Part shown: positions 8,613 through 18,355 of the stretch, piece after piece | How positions within the stretch are numbered: the first letter of the stretch is position 1 | Layout of the letters: each line of letters opens with the position of its first letter | The notes under the pieces: generated by a model | Seen by the model: only the letters and a program-made list of their open reading frames with translations | The model's database searches: none | What the model was told of the DNA's origin: nothing | Made by a program: the position numbers and the translations under genes | Assembly: GCA_902788205.1 (NCBI GenBank) | Contig: CADAJJ010000002.1 | Coordinates: 45,067 to 109,066 of the forward strand | Direction of reading: 5' to 3' | From: RUG023 sp900315435 | GTDB taxonomy: Bacteria > Spirochaetota > Spirochaetia > Sphaerochaetales > Sphaerochaetaceae | DNA length: 64,000 bases

Positions 8613-11027
8613 TCATTTTATATTAAAACAACTTCTAATCTTCAAGACCTTGGGATTTCCCGACTCAATGAGCACTTCTCTCTCCCCTTTTTCCATATCA
8701 AAATAATTGTCAGAAAGCAGGATATCTGTATCGGGACTGTCGATTGCCACATATTTTGCATACGCATCCGCATGAACTCGAATCTTGTTCCCAGAAATTT
8801 CGTAGGAAAGATGAGGATTGATGAACCCATAATATTTCGGCTGAGTAAAAAGTATCGATCCCGACGAAACTATTTTGCCATTCACTTCAAATGCAAACGA
8901 TAGATGGTTGTGAAGGAAATCGGTATGGTGGAAATCTAACTCCTTCAACCAAAGCGATGAAAGCGCAGGAACGGTTACTATCTCCATTCCAGAAGCTATG
9001 ATCACGGAAGCCTCGTTGCAGAGAGCCCATTTCACCACTCCAGTAACTGCTATCCGGGTCTCATTGGCCACACAAAGCTTTCCCTTTGTGGGAATGGGAC
9101 CGTCATGCTCTTGGTTCACATTTGCAAGGACGGTCTGTTCCCCCGTTTCCTCGCAACTGATTATCACGGGAGCAAAGAACCGTTTGGCGAAATAATGCAA
9201 GGCTTTCCAGCGTCCATAGTAATCTATGGAGGACCAGGAAGCTACCGGCCAAATATCATCCAGTTGCCAATAAATCGCGCCCATGCAAATCCCACGGTTT
9301 CTCCTCCAGTGTTCGACCCCATATTTTATTGCTTCTGCCTGAAGCAGTTGAGAAGCATAGACCAGCATGTCCAAACTAGTCGGATACAGGAAAGTTTGTG
9401 CCATGTACATCATAATCCGTCCATTGGCACTGCTGTTTCGCTGATGCTTGTCCATAATTCGAGAGAAAATATTGCGGTCTTCCGGCTTGGTGAACGAAGC
9501 AATGGTCCTCATATCTGGAAAGGACTGGAAACCAAATTCGGAGACATAGCGGAAACGAAATTCTCGGTATGCAGAAAAAGGAACCCCTCCATGCCAGACT
9601 TCCCAGTAGTGTACATCCCCACGGCAAGAATCAGTCGGATTATCAAAACTTCCTCCCGAGGAAGGCGAAGACGGCCAATATGGGGTATCTGGATCTGCTT
9701 CTTTCAGAATGTGGGGAATCAGGTATTCGTACATCTTAATATAGGTGGCACGGGTGTGGTCATCACTATCGTACTTACCGGTAATCTCAAATTCTTCGAT
9801 CTCGTTGTTTCCGCACCATAGTCCAAGACTAGCATGATGGCGGATACGCCGCACATTCTCATCAATTTCTTGAGTAATATTCTGCTCAAAGTTATCGTTC
9901 AGCTCGTAGTTCGAGCATGCAAACATCATATCTTGCCAAACGACGAGTCCGAGCTCATCACATATATCGTAAAACCAGTCTTGGGGATAGAACCCCCCAC
10001 CCCAAACACGAATGCAATTAAAATGGGCTGCTTTGCATTGTTCAAGGAGCCTTTGGGTACGCTCGGGGGTAATCCGGCTTAGCAGATTGTCTTCCGGAAT
10101 ATAGTCTGCGCCCATTGCGAAGAAATCAACATCGTTGACCCGATGGGCAAAGCGCTCTCCCCACTTGTCCTTCCTACGGTCAAGCTTCATAGTTCGGAGG
10201 CCGATGCGCTTAACCATAGAATCGATTTCAACTCCCTGCTCTATCAGGCGGATTGAGACCAAGTACAATGGCTGGTCGCCAAGCCCATTCGGCCACCAAA
10301 GCTCAGGGTTATCAACTTTGACAAATTGGTGATTCACCATGATTTGCAGGTTTCCATGAGGATTGATTAATTGGATAGCAACATCAGCGTGCTTACTCTG
10401 CAGTACATCGACCTTGACAAATACCTGCCCACTCTGGTGTCTCTGGACGATATGGCAATCCAAAATACGAGAACCAGTGGTTCCCAAGAGGCACACGTCT
10501 TTCCAGATACCACCGTCTGGAAGCCGTGCCCCCCAATCCCACCCGAACATGCAATGAGCCTTTCGGAGGTGAGGATAGCCGCGACTACAGTCCGAACTCC
10601 CCCCGACATGGAATTTGGAGTCGGCTTGCTTGATGTACTTCAGAGGAGATTGCACCGTCACAGAAAGGTGGTTATGCTTTTTAAGATACTTACCTACAGG
10701 GAATTCCCAAGAGCGAAACATATTATCCGTGCTTCCAATTCTCCGCCCATTGAGTGTGATGTATGAAAGTGTGTCAATTCCAGAGAAATGCAAGAAGATT
10801 TCTTTGCAACAAGCAAAATCATCGCTAAGGTCAAAGTCTCGGGAAAATACGTAGTCGTGCTCCATAAGCCGAAGTGCCCGTTCCTCGTTGTCCCGATAAA
10901 ATGGATCCCCCATTTTCCCTGCCTCGAGAAGAAACGAATAGACAGAGCCTGGTATAGTCCCTTCAATGGACTCATCTGCTCCTTTTTGCACCATCGTCCA
11001 GTTACCATTCAAAAATTGTTTGACCAT
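8613..11027 (-). CDS. GH2 beta-mannosidase
   Basis: An 804-residue GH2 enzyme of the beta-mannosidase branch, which removes mannose from the non-reducing end of beta-mannosides. The N-terminal sandwich domain includes CMFGWDWGARLPDGGIWKDV, typical of beta-mannosidases. The acid/base Glu is in WCGNNEIEE and the nucleophile Glu in VSEFGFQSFPD. There is no signal peptide, so it should act on imported oligosaccharides. GGAGA lies eight bases before the ATG. It is the last gene of the cluster that starts with the ABC permeases at 21521, 21 bases after the GH31 gene. Together with the GH31 and GH3 enzymes it points to mixed hemicellulose oligosaccharides. Confidence 0.92.
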   Translation of the reverse strand: MVKQFLNGNWTMVQKGADESIEGTIPGSVYSFLLEAGKMGDPFYRDNEERALRLMEHDYVFSRDFDLSDDFACCKEIFLHFSGIDTLSYITLNGRRIGSTDNMFRSWEFPVGKYLKKHNHLSVTVQSPLKYIKQADSKFHVGGSSDCSRGYPHLRKAHCMFGWDWGARLPDGGIWKDVCLLGTTGSRILDCHIVQRHQSGQVFVKVDVLQSKHADVAIQLINPHGNLQIMVNHQFVKVDNPELWWPNGLGDQPLYLVSIRLIEQGVEIDSMVKRIGLRTMKLDRRKDKWGERFAHRVNDVDFFAMGADYIPEDNLLSRITPERTQRLLEQCKAAHFNCIRVWGGGFYPQDWFYDICDELGLVVWQDMMFACSNYELNDNFEQNITQEIDENVRRIRHHASLGLWCGNNEIEEFEITGKYDSDDHTRATYIKMYEYLIPHILKEADPDTPYWPSSPSSGGSFDNPTDSCRGDVHYWEVWHGGVPFSAYREFRFRYVSEFGFQSFPDMRTIASFTKPEDRNIFSRIMDKHQRNSSANGRIMMYMAQTFLYPTSLDMLVYASQLLQAEAIKYGVEHWRRNRGICMGAIYWQLDDIWPVASWSSIDYYGRWKALHYFAKRFFAPVIISCEETGEQTVLANVNQEHDGPIPTKGKLCVANETRIAVTGVVKWALCNEASVIIASGMEIVTVPALSSLWLKELDFHHTDFLHNHLSFAFEVNGKIVSSGSILFTQPKYYGFINPHLSYEISGNKIRVHADAYAKYVAIDSPDTDILLSDNYFDMEKGEREVLIESGNPKVLKIRSCFNIK

Positions 11028-11048
11028 TCATATTTCTCCGTATACTGC

Positions 11049-13154
11049 TCAATGCTCTATGACGCATACGTGCGGTGGCAGTTTGACCCTGTATTCCACC
11101 TGGACCCTCTCCAAAACTTCTGCCACCTTGATTGTTCCGTAAACATGAACTTCATACCTTTCTTCCTGCCCTTTCAAAAGCAACACCGTCCCCTCTCTTA
11201 CAAAAACAGGAAGTGAGAAATAGTCATACAATTCCTCCACCCAGCACGGACCTTGCACATGTGTCCCATCAAACAAGTGAACCCACGAACCTTCCGGGAG
11301 GTAGCATGAACCTTTCCCTTCGGCGTTCATTACCGGAGCAACGATGATATCGTCTCCAAAGCAGTATTGTCTGTCCAAATACAGACAGTTAGGGTCATTG
11401 GGAAACATCAAAACCATCGCCCGGATAAAAGGTAGGCCTGTCTCAACTGCTTCATTTTCCGTTTTAAGCAGATATGGTAAAAGCTTTGCCTTCCACTTGG
11501 CGAAGAACGAAAGGACTTGACATGCTTCTTCATCAAACACCCAAGGAACGCGATATGACGCTGAACCATGTAAGCGGGAATGAGAAGAGAAAAGGCCAAA
11601 GGCGATCCATCGCTTGTATATGTCAGCACTTGCCGTTTGTTCAAACCCGCCAATATCGTGGCTCCAATAGGCAAAACCACAGAGGCCAAGAGAGAGACCT
11701 CCACGAAGTGTCTGAGCCATGGAAGAATATGTTGCCGAGCAATCTCCACCCCAATGAACCGGGTATCTCTCTCCACCAATCGTTGCTGAACGTGCAAAGA
11801 GGACGGCATTCCCCCTCCCTTTCTCCTTCTCCAGCAAAGAAAAGACCGTATGGTTGTACAAGTCCGTGTAGCGGTTATGCATTGCGTTGGGATCGGAATG
11901 ATCGTACCACACAACATCACTTGTGGGTATTCGTTCTCCAAAATCGGTCTTAAAACAATCGACCCCCATGTCAAGCAGAGTCTTCAACTTTCCACAATAC
12001 CAATCAACTGCAGCGGGATTTGTGAAATCCACAATCGCCATTCCTGCCTGCCATTTGTCCCATTGCCACACGGAACCTTCGCTCCGGTGAAGGAAAAAAC
12101 CACCTCTCAATCCTTCGACGAACAGTGGAGATTTCTGCCCTACGTAACTGTTGATCCATACACATACCTTTAGTCCTTTCGCATGAATGTCACGAATCAT
12201 CTCTTCAGGGTCGGGGAAACGGCTCAGATCCCATGCAAAGTTGACCCACTCAAATCCCTTCATCCAAAAACAATCAAAATGGATGACCGAAAGAGGAATG
12301 GAATATGCATGCATCTTGTCAATGAAGGAATTGACAATATCCCTGTTGTAATCGGTAGTAAAGGAAGTCGAAAGCCAAAGCCCATACGACCAAGCAGGTA
12401 CATGAGGAACTCTCCCAGCAAGAGCAGTATAATTAGAAAGCACTTCCTTCAGGTCATGGCCAGCGATAAGGTAGTAGACAAGTCTCTCTCCCACGACGGA
12501 GAACTGTACGGCATCGACCACTTCACTCTCAATCTCAAAGGAAACCTTATCATAGCTTGCTACGAAAATGCCGTATCCTTTACTGGACAAAAGAAGAGGT
12601 ACGTTCTTATACGCCTGTTCGCTACAGGTACCGCCATCTTTATTCTCGATATCCACTGATTGTCCATTTTTCACAAAGGCAGTAAACCGTTCTCCTGTAC
12701 CGTAAAACGTCTCCCCAACCGAGGTGTTCAGATACTCAACCATCCGTTTTTCTTCAGGCATCGTCACATATCCCGAAAGCACATTGTTCCTTTGGGTGAG
12801 TGTTCGACCACAGTACGAAAAAACCAGTTCTCGAGAAACTGAAAGATTCCCAGTGGTCAATGTGTTTTTGGTGATCAATGGATGGAACGATTCATTTTGT
12901 TCTGGCGTGAATTCCACATTCTTCCTAGGCAAACCTAGGTGATGGTACACATCGACCTTGACAACATTTTTCATCGGAGAGGATAAGACTGTCGTCAACA
13001 TGGTGCAATTTAACGTGTCTCCCCGACCTTTGATGGGTTTGGTCGCCTCATAAAGAATCAACGAATCACCTTGTTTCTCCACATCCCATAGCGTCGTATG
13101 AGGCGCAACAGACACCCCTTCTTTCATCATCCAAAAACCATCGTGGAATTTCAT
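11049..13154 (-). CDS. GH31 alpha-xylosidase-type glycosidase
   Basis: A 701-residue GH31 enzyme. The nucleophile Asp is in DCFKTDFGERIPTSDVVWYD, and the KTDFGERIP sequence is shared with YicI-type alpha-xylosidases rather than the WxDMNE of alpha-glucosidases. The acid/base Asp is in HWGGDCSATYSSM. No signal peptide is present. The gene starts just behind the GH3 stop and ends 21 bases before the beta-mannosidase, so all three are probably on one transcript. Alpha-xylosidase plus beta-glucosidase is the pair needed to strip isoprimeverose units from xyloglucan fragments; this is an inference from the combination. Confidence 0.9.
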   Translation of the reverse strand: MKFHDGFWMMKEGVSVAPHTTLWDVEKQGDSLILYEATKPIKGRGDTLNCTMLTTVLSSPMKNVVKVDVYHHLGLPRKNVEFTPEQNESFHPLITKNTLTTGNLSVSRELVFSYCGRTLTQRNNVLSGYVTMPEEKRMVEYLNTSVGETFYGTGERFTAFVKNGQSVDIENKDGGTCSEQAYKNVPLLLSSKGYGIFVASYDKVSFEIESEVVDAVQFSVVGERLVYYLIAGHDLKEVLSNYTALAGRVPHVPAWSYGLWLSTSFTTDYNRDIVNSFIDKMHAYSIPLSVIHFDCFWMKGFEWVNFAWDLSRFPDPEEMIRDIHAKGLKVCVWINSYVGQKSPLFVEGLRGGFFLHRSEGSVWQWDKWQAGMAIVDFTNPAAVDWYCGKLKTLLDMGVDCFKTDFGERIPTSDVVWYDHSDPNAMHNRYTDLYNHTVFSLLEKEKGRGNAVLFARSATIGGERYPVHWGGDCSATYSSMAQTLRGGLSLGLCGFAYWSHDIGGFEQTASADIYKRWIAFGLFSSHSRLHGSASYRVPWVFDEEACQVLSFFAKWKAKLLPYLLKTENEAVETGLPFIRAMVLMFPNDPNCLYLDRQYCFGDDIIVAPVMNAEGKGSCYLPEGSWVHLFDGTHVQGPCWVEELYDYFSLPVFVREGTVLLLKGQEERYEVHVYGTIKVAEVLERVQVEYRVKLPPHVCVIEH

Positions 13155-13157
13155 CGC

Positions 13158-15557
13158 TTAATCCAAACGAAGCATTGCCTGAAGCAAATGACGGACATTT
13201 CCCTTGATATCTTCCATGGTGATTGCACCCTTCCTGAGCGCTTTTTTCACCCTCTTCGGGTACCCACAACCCATCTTCAAATCTTCTCCGGCTTTCAACT
13301 CAAGGTAATGCTCCGCATGGTTCCACCAATCCGAGGTAACGAAACCTTCGAATTTCCACTCTCCCCTAAGAATGTCAGTCAACAGTTCCTTGTTTTCCGC
13401 TGCATAAATCCCATTAATCTTGTTGTATGAGGACATAACCGCTACCGGTTGGGATTCCTTGATAATGATTTCAAACTGTCTAAGGTAGATTTCTCGCAGT
13501 GCTTGTTCGGATACAATGGAGTCACTCTCCTTCCGATTAGTCTCCTTATTGTTGCAGGCAAAATGTTTCACACATGCCCCGACCCCATTTGACTGGACAC
13601 CTCGGATGAGCGATGCGGCCAGTTTCCCGGCGAGAAGAGGATCTTCCGAATAGTATTCGAAGTTTCTTCCACATAGAGGACTGCGGTGGATATTGACGGC
13701 AGGTGCCAGCCAGAGGGCGAAATTGTTTTCCTTGACCTCACTTGCAGCGACTCGACCGACTTCTTGTAGCAGTTCCTCATTCCACGTAGAAGCAAGAAGT
13801 GTCGCACAGGGAAACCAAGTTGTCGTAACACCACAATCCGGCAAAATACGCACCCCTGCAGGCCCATCACAGGTCATCATATTCGGTATTCCATATTTTT
13901 TCTGATTGCCGAACCCGTACGTGTTTGCCAAGCCTGTATTGGGCTGTCCTCCGCACATGCCTATGAGCGCATCGTCATCGATTGAATCAATAAATGATTC
14001 AAGTTCCTGTTTTCCATTGGCAACTTCTTGGAAACCCTCAGAAAGCCAAGTACTCTCCATTGTTCTATCAACATAGCCCTGAGCTACAACCTCAGGAACG
14101 ATCCCTTCCAGTTTGGAACTTGATTGCCTGTGAAGCACACAAGAATCTTTCTCATAAGCATGAACAGCACATTGTTCATATGTTCCGTCAGCATTTAGGC
14201 GCTGGAAAAGCTGTGACGGAACGAGGTGGTTCTTCAATTGCTCGACTACTGCGTCGTCATCAAGTTGTACACGAAGTTTTATGGGTTGCAGGTCCATACA
14301 GGACTCGCCAAGAGCAATCTCATAGTCTCCTTTCTCGAGAATCCATTCTGCTCTCTTTTCATCATAACTCGCTACCCTCGCCAAGGGGAAACGAAACGTT
14401 AGTTCCACCGATTCGTCAGGCGCCAATGTTTGTGTCTTTCCAAAAGCTGCCAATACTACGTGCGCTTTCCGAAGGATTCCTTGGGGAGGAGTAACATATA
14501 CCTCCACTACGTTTTTTCCTCTGAACTTTCCCGTATTGGTGACCTGTACTGTCAGAGAAATGTCGGCGCCATCAAACGCAGCATTGAGCACCTTTTTCCC
14601 AAACGTGGTATACGATAATCCATAGCCGAATGGATAGACAACGTTCTTATTCTGAGCGGGAATAGTCGTAAAGTACCGGTACCCAACAAAAATATCATCG
14701 GTATAGGCGACTGAATTAGATGTGGCATGAAAGCCCTCTGTCGAGGGATAATCGTCCAACGATCGTGCGTACGTATCGACTAATCTTCCTGAAGGATTCT
14801 CCTTCCCCAGCAAAAGGTCTGCAATGGCGATTCCTCCCATGGAACCACCTTGCAGGACCAAAAGTGCCCCCTGTACATGTGGATTGTCGCTAAACCATGC
14901 AGTGTCGACCATACCACCCACATTGAGAACGACAATCACTTTGGAGAACTGTTTGGTCACCTGGCTCACCAGTTCCCTCTCTTCATCGCTCAATGAGAAA
15001 TCGCCATGGGGAAATATTTTTTCTTCTTGTTTGAGAATGTCATTCTTCAAAACGCTATGAAGCTTACTACCGCAACAGCGATCCCACCCCTCTCCAGAGA
15101 ATCTGCTGATGACAATAACCGCTACCATACCAGGAGTATTTGCTTTCGCCGCAAGTTCAGAAGGAAAGGGAGCCTCTGGAATCAAGCCTGGCTTCATGCC
15201 CTTCGCATAGAGTCTTTTCACATACTCCGTATAGTAGTCGGCAAGCGCATGGTCATAGGTGATCTCCCCTTGCAACTCTGCAAAGCTGAGACCTTGGATT
15301 AGGTTGTACACTTGATCCGTAGTCACTTCCCCACTTCCACCGCCACCGGCAACATAGTCGGCACAGCCTTTCCCAAACGGGGCTACGCAGGTCCCCCGGG
15401 CGAATGGGAGAATGTTACCCTCGTTCTTCAACAGGACGGCACCCTCTAAAGCAGCCCTCCGAGCGACTTGAAGGTGGTACTGCGAACCAGTCACCCTCCG
15501 GCCATCGTCCCCAAGAGGAATGGGAACCTGATACAGCGAACGTGTCCAATGTCTCAT
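13158..15557 (-). CDS. GH3 beta-glucosidase with inverted domain order
   Basis: A 799-residue GH3 enzyme. Usual GH3 proteins have the (alpha/beta)8 barrel first. Here the protein opens with the sandwich domain (RRAALEGAVLLKNEGNILPFARG near residue 35), continues with the fibronectin-III-like part (VTNTGKFRGKNVVEVYV), and has the barrel last (CDGPAGVR, then KHFACNNKETNR), with the nucleophile Asp743 in TSDWW only 57 residues from the end. Such inverted GH3 enzymes are known from rumen bacteria. GGGAGG precedes the ATG by seven bases. It lies between the FadR regulator and the GH31 gene and should remove beta-linked glucose (or xylose) from imported oligosaccharides. Confidence 0.92.
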   Translation of the reverse strand: MRHWTRSLYQVPIPLGDDGRRVTGSQYHLQVARRAALEGAVLLKNEGNILPFARGTCVAPFGKGCADYVAGGGGSGEVTTDQVYNLIQGLSFAELQGEITYDHALADYYTEYVKRLYAKGMKPGLIPEAPFPSELAAKANTPGMVAVIVISRFSGEGWDRCCGSKLHSVLKNDILKQEEKIFPHGDFSLSDEERELVSQVTKQFSKVIVVLNVGGMVDTAWFSDNPHVQGALLVLQGGSMGGIAIADLLLGKENPSGRLVDTYARSLDDYPSTEGFHATSNSVAYTDDIFVGYRYFTTIPAQNKNVVYPFGYGLSYTTFGKKVLNAAFDGADISLTVQVTNTGKFRGKNVVEVYVTPPQGILRKAHVVLAAFGKTQTLAPDESVELTFRFPLARVASYDEKRAEWILEKGDYEIALGESCMDLQPIKLRVQLDDDAVVEQLKNHLVPSQLFQRLNADGTYEQCAVHAYEKDSCVLHRQSSSKLEGIVPEVVAQGYVDRTMESTWLSEGFQEVANGKQELESFIDSIDDDALIGMCGGQPNTGLANTYGFGNQKKYGIPNMMTCDGPAGVRILPDCGVTTTWFPCATLLASTWNEELLQEVGRVAASEVKENNFALWLAPAVNIHRSPLCGRNFEYYSEDPLLAGKLAASLIRGVQSNGVGACVKHFACNNKETNRKESDSIVSEQALREIYLRQFEIIIKESQPVAVMSSYNKINGIYAAENKELLTDILRGEWKFEGFVTSDWWNHAEHYLELKAGEDLKMGCGYPKRVKKALRKGAITMEDIKGNVRHLLQAMLRLD

Positions 15558-15570
15558 GAAGAGCCTCCCG

Positions 15571-16290
15571 TCATTTTTGATACGAATCCATCACTTCCGA
15601 CATGTTCTCTTTGATATTGGTCAAATGCTCTCGCATCTTTCTGGCAGCCTTTTCCGAGTCATGTTCGCAGATTGCTGCGACAATTTCTTCATGCTGGTCT
15701 AGGTGGAGCCGTACCGTCTCAATGCGGTTGTTCACTGATTTCTTCAAGTACTGCCACATGTTTCCTGCAAGCATTTCCCAGATGCAATTTTGAAGTTTTT
15801 CCAGCGCACGATTGCCAGATCCCTCCGCAATTGCTTGGTGTAGGTCATGATTCATCACTTCCAGCGAAGTATCCGTGCCGGTGGCAATTCGGTGGCGCTC
15901 CAACAGAGATTTGAGTTTTTCACAGGTTTTCGCATCTGCTTTGAGCGCGCAGAGTCTAGCTGACTCGCACTCAATCAGGAGCCTAGCTTCATCGATATCG
16001 ATGGGAGAAATCTGCTCACGCGCGATGGACTCGCCAAGTTGCTGCAATGTGCGGCCCGGCTCTTCCGTCCGTCTGATATAGGTACCATCTCCCTGCCGCG
16101 ACTCAAGAAGGCCCTTGGCAACCTGTGCGGCAATTGCCTGGTGGACTGAAGCTCTACTGACGGACAACTGAGTGGCAAGATCTCTCTCTGATGGGATTCG
16201 ATCACCCGGCTGCAAATTCTGTTCTTTGATTAGCTGGTCCAGCCGTGTCATAATTATCGAATAAATTTTTTGAGTTTTTCCCGTGTCCAT
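15571..16290 (-). CDS. FadR-subfamily GntR transcriptional regulator
   Basis: A 239-residue regulator. The N-terminal winged helix is clear (QPGDRIPSERDLATQLSVSRASVHQAI), and the C-terminal half is the all-helical FCD ligand domain with metal-ligand-like residues (DLHQAIAEGSGN, LDQHEEIVAAICEHD). Start ATG at 16290 has TGAGG six bases upstream; a TTG six codons earlier is weaker. It overlaps the GHL6 gene region by being directly downstream. It is inside the hemicellulose cluster and is the obvious candidate to bind the palindrome at 21536-21552 in front of that cluster, with a sugar or sugar acid as inducer. Confidence 0.92.
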   Translation of the reverse strand: MDTGKTQKIYSIIMTRLDQLIKEQNLQPGDRIPSERDLATQLSVSRASVHQAIAAQVAKGLLESRQGDGTYIRRTEEPGRTLQQLGESIAREQISPIDIDEARLLIECESARLCALKADAKTCEKLKSLLERHRIATGTDTSLEVMNHDLHQAIAEGSGNRALEKLQNCIWEMLAGNMWQYLKKSVNNRIETVRLHLDQHEEIVAAICEHDSEKAARKMREHLTNIKENMSEVMDSYQK

Positions 16291-16297
16291 TTCAACC

Positions 16298-18226
16298 TCA
16301 TTTATCAATCACGATCATCCGATAACTACCGAGATGATCTATGACAAGTTCCAATACTCCATTATTCCAAGAACATGCAATCAATCTCTTTTCTACAATA
16401 TCATTGACGGAATGTGGCTGGCGAGGGTATCGGAGTCTGACCGTAAATGGTCCTGCCTCAAATGGACGATGGAACGAAGAGCCATCGTACCCTGATAGAT
16501 TGACACATTGCAAATTCGCACCACCACCATTATACCGATTATAGACAAGTTCCACGGCCTCTGGCGCATCACTTTCCATTGACCGCTCAGACAAACACCG
16601 ATCCACACCATCGAGCAACAGAAGCTTGTGCTCATCAAACCCGTATTTTTTGAAAAGCGCATCAGGCTGGAAAGAATAACAGAACCCCTTCGGTCCTTGG
16701 TGGCGGAACATTCTGCCGGTCGGGACATTTCCTCCGCACATCTCCGGTGGCCCGAACATTCCGGCATCTCGCAATTCCAGATCTCCCTGCTTTCCTTTGA
16801 AGGTACAGCAAGGCCCCTGCAGTAGTGTCCAACGAGTCTGTTGAAACGAAGGAGGATTTGTGATGTACGCTCCTTGCACCTGGAAAGGCTTTGTATCTAT
16901 TTCTCTGAGCCCGAACCACCGCTCGAAGGTGGAGTTTGTGGCGCTGACACCCGTGTAGACCACTTTGCAAGGAAGCGCATCTAGCACCTCGAGCAGGTGT
17001 TCGGTCGGCTGAAGCCCGGGAACAAGCACAAGCGGGATGTCGTTGAGCATTGAGAAAGAGACGGCCGACTCGTCCACCACGGTAAAGCTGTAATGGTTCT
17101 GCTTGAGCGCCTTAAACGCTCCTCGATAAGCTTCCTGCTGCCATGCGCTTGGATGGGTGGGTTTAATCAAAGCAATATCGGTGACAGTACGGAAACCCTG
17201 ATACCACCGCTCATTCTCTTCCAGATATGCGTAATTCTCTTGGACAACTGAGAAATTCTTAGTGTCAGGGTATTCAGGAAAATCTCCGATAATGCAGAAT
17301 GCTAGTCCTGCGCCATTGGCCATGAGCTCATGACAGCGCAGGTCCATCTGCCAAGGGGAAACGCTCATGAATCGGTTGTCTAGGCTAGAAGCGTTGATCA
17401 TGATGTTGCCAAGAATCTTCTCAGGCCAGGAACCATTCAGAACCATGGCGTTCTCGCTCGCCATATATTCCCAGACAGGATATGGACGGTGCAGTTCGGT
17501 ATTCGACTCGGCCATGAAAATGTCCGAACCATCCGGAGAATACATGGCAACGGCGATTTCATTACTGTGGCGCTTTACCACTTCCCGAATTGCCTGATGC
17601 ATCTTTTGCACCATGCGTTTCTGGAAAGCCAGATACATCTGATAAGCCGGATTATCAAGATCCTCCTCAATTGGCAGTTCCATGCCCGTGCTTTCATGGA
17701 ACTGCCGTTTGCAAGCCTCGCATTGACAAATTCCATGATAGACATGGCTGTAGTCCATCGTCCGGTATCCAGGCATGTTGAAGAACACTCCGTCAAGAGG
17801 ATAGAGGCCCAACGCTTCGTCCACAATCTGAGGGGCTAGAACCTGCTGGTATTCCCCACTCGGGCAAGTATGCACAAACCCATTGTAGTTGATGGCTGCA
17901 CCCACTCTGTCCCGATAGGTCCACTCGGGGTGTGCATCGGCAAGGCGTTTCGCCACCTTGGAAAAATCGAAACGTCCAATCACTCGGATGCCATTTTGGT
18001 GGCAAAGTTCCACCATTTCTCCCACAAGGTCTTTATGCTTGTCCAAAGGATTTTGGCAGGAAAGCCTTGATGGGAAAAACGACACTACCCCTCCAACATT
18101 CAATAGCAACGTGTTCGCATGAAATCGCTTCAAATTGTCAATCAGACGGTTCCGGTCCAAATCGATATCCTTCACCGTAAGATTGGTCTGAATAAGTCTT
18201 AGGACCTGATCCGTCCACCAGCTCAT
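16298..18226 (-). CDS. GHL6-type putative glycosyl hydrolase
   Basis: A 642-residue protein with the look of the 'hypothetical glycosyl hydrolase 6' (GHL6) barrel in its first 330 residues: LKRFHANTLLLNVGGVVSFFPS, GIRVIGRFDFSKVAKRLADAHPEWTYRD, LDGVFFNMPGY, and the Cys-rich CQCEACKRQF. The second half resembles the flavodoxin-like trimerisation domain of GH42-like enzymes and a beta-rich end. The family is distantly related to beta-galactosidases and alpha-fucosidases; activity is not established. ATG at 18226 has GGGGAGA at a good distance, whereas the frame extends 19 codons further without an SD. It sits between the binding protein and the FadR regulator, so it should act on the same imported oligosaccharide. 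Confidence 0.75.
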   Translation of the reverse strand: MSWWTDQVLRLIQTNLTVKDIDLDRNRLIDNLKRFHANTLLLNVGGVVSFFPSRLSCQNPLDKHKDLVGEMVELCHQNGIRVIGRFDFSKVAKRLADAHPEWTYRDRVGAAINYNGFVHTCPSGEYQQVLAPQIVDEALGLYPLDGVFFNMPGYRTMDYSHVYHGICQCEACKRQFHESTGMELPIEEDLDNPAYQMYLAFQKRMVQKMHQAIREVVKRHSNEIAVAMYSPDGSDIFMAESNTELHRPYPVWEYMASENAMVLNGSWPEKILGNIMINASSLDNRFMSVSPWQMDLRCHELMANGAGLAFCIIGDFPEYPDTKNFSVVQENYAYLEENERWYQGFRTVTDIALIKPTHPSAWQQEAYRGAFKALKQNHYSFTVVDESAVSFSMLNDIPLVLVPGLQPTEHLLEVLDALPCKVVYTGVSATNSTFERWFGLREIDTKPFQVQGAYITNPPSFQQTRWTLLQGPCCTFKGKQGDLELRDAGMFGPPEMCGGNVPTGRMFRHQGPKGFCYSFQPDALFKKYGFDEHKLLLLDGVDRCLSERSMESDAPEAVELVYNRYNGGGANLQCVNLSGYDGSSFHRPFEAGPFTVRLRYPRQPHSVNDIVEKRLIACSWNNGVLELVIDHLGSYRMIVIDK

Positions 18227-18355
18227 GTATCTCTCCCCGCGTTGGTAAATCCACGATAGGGCAATCATCGGTTGCCCAATCATTCTTCCATCGCGCCTTT
18301 TCCTTATTACAAATTGCTTCCGGGCACCAAAGAACCCGGAAACAATACCTATTGC

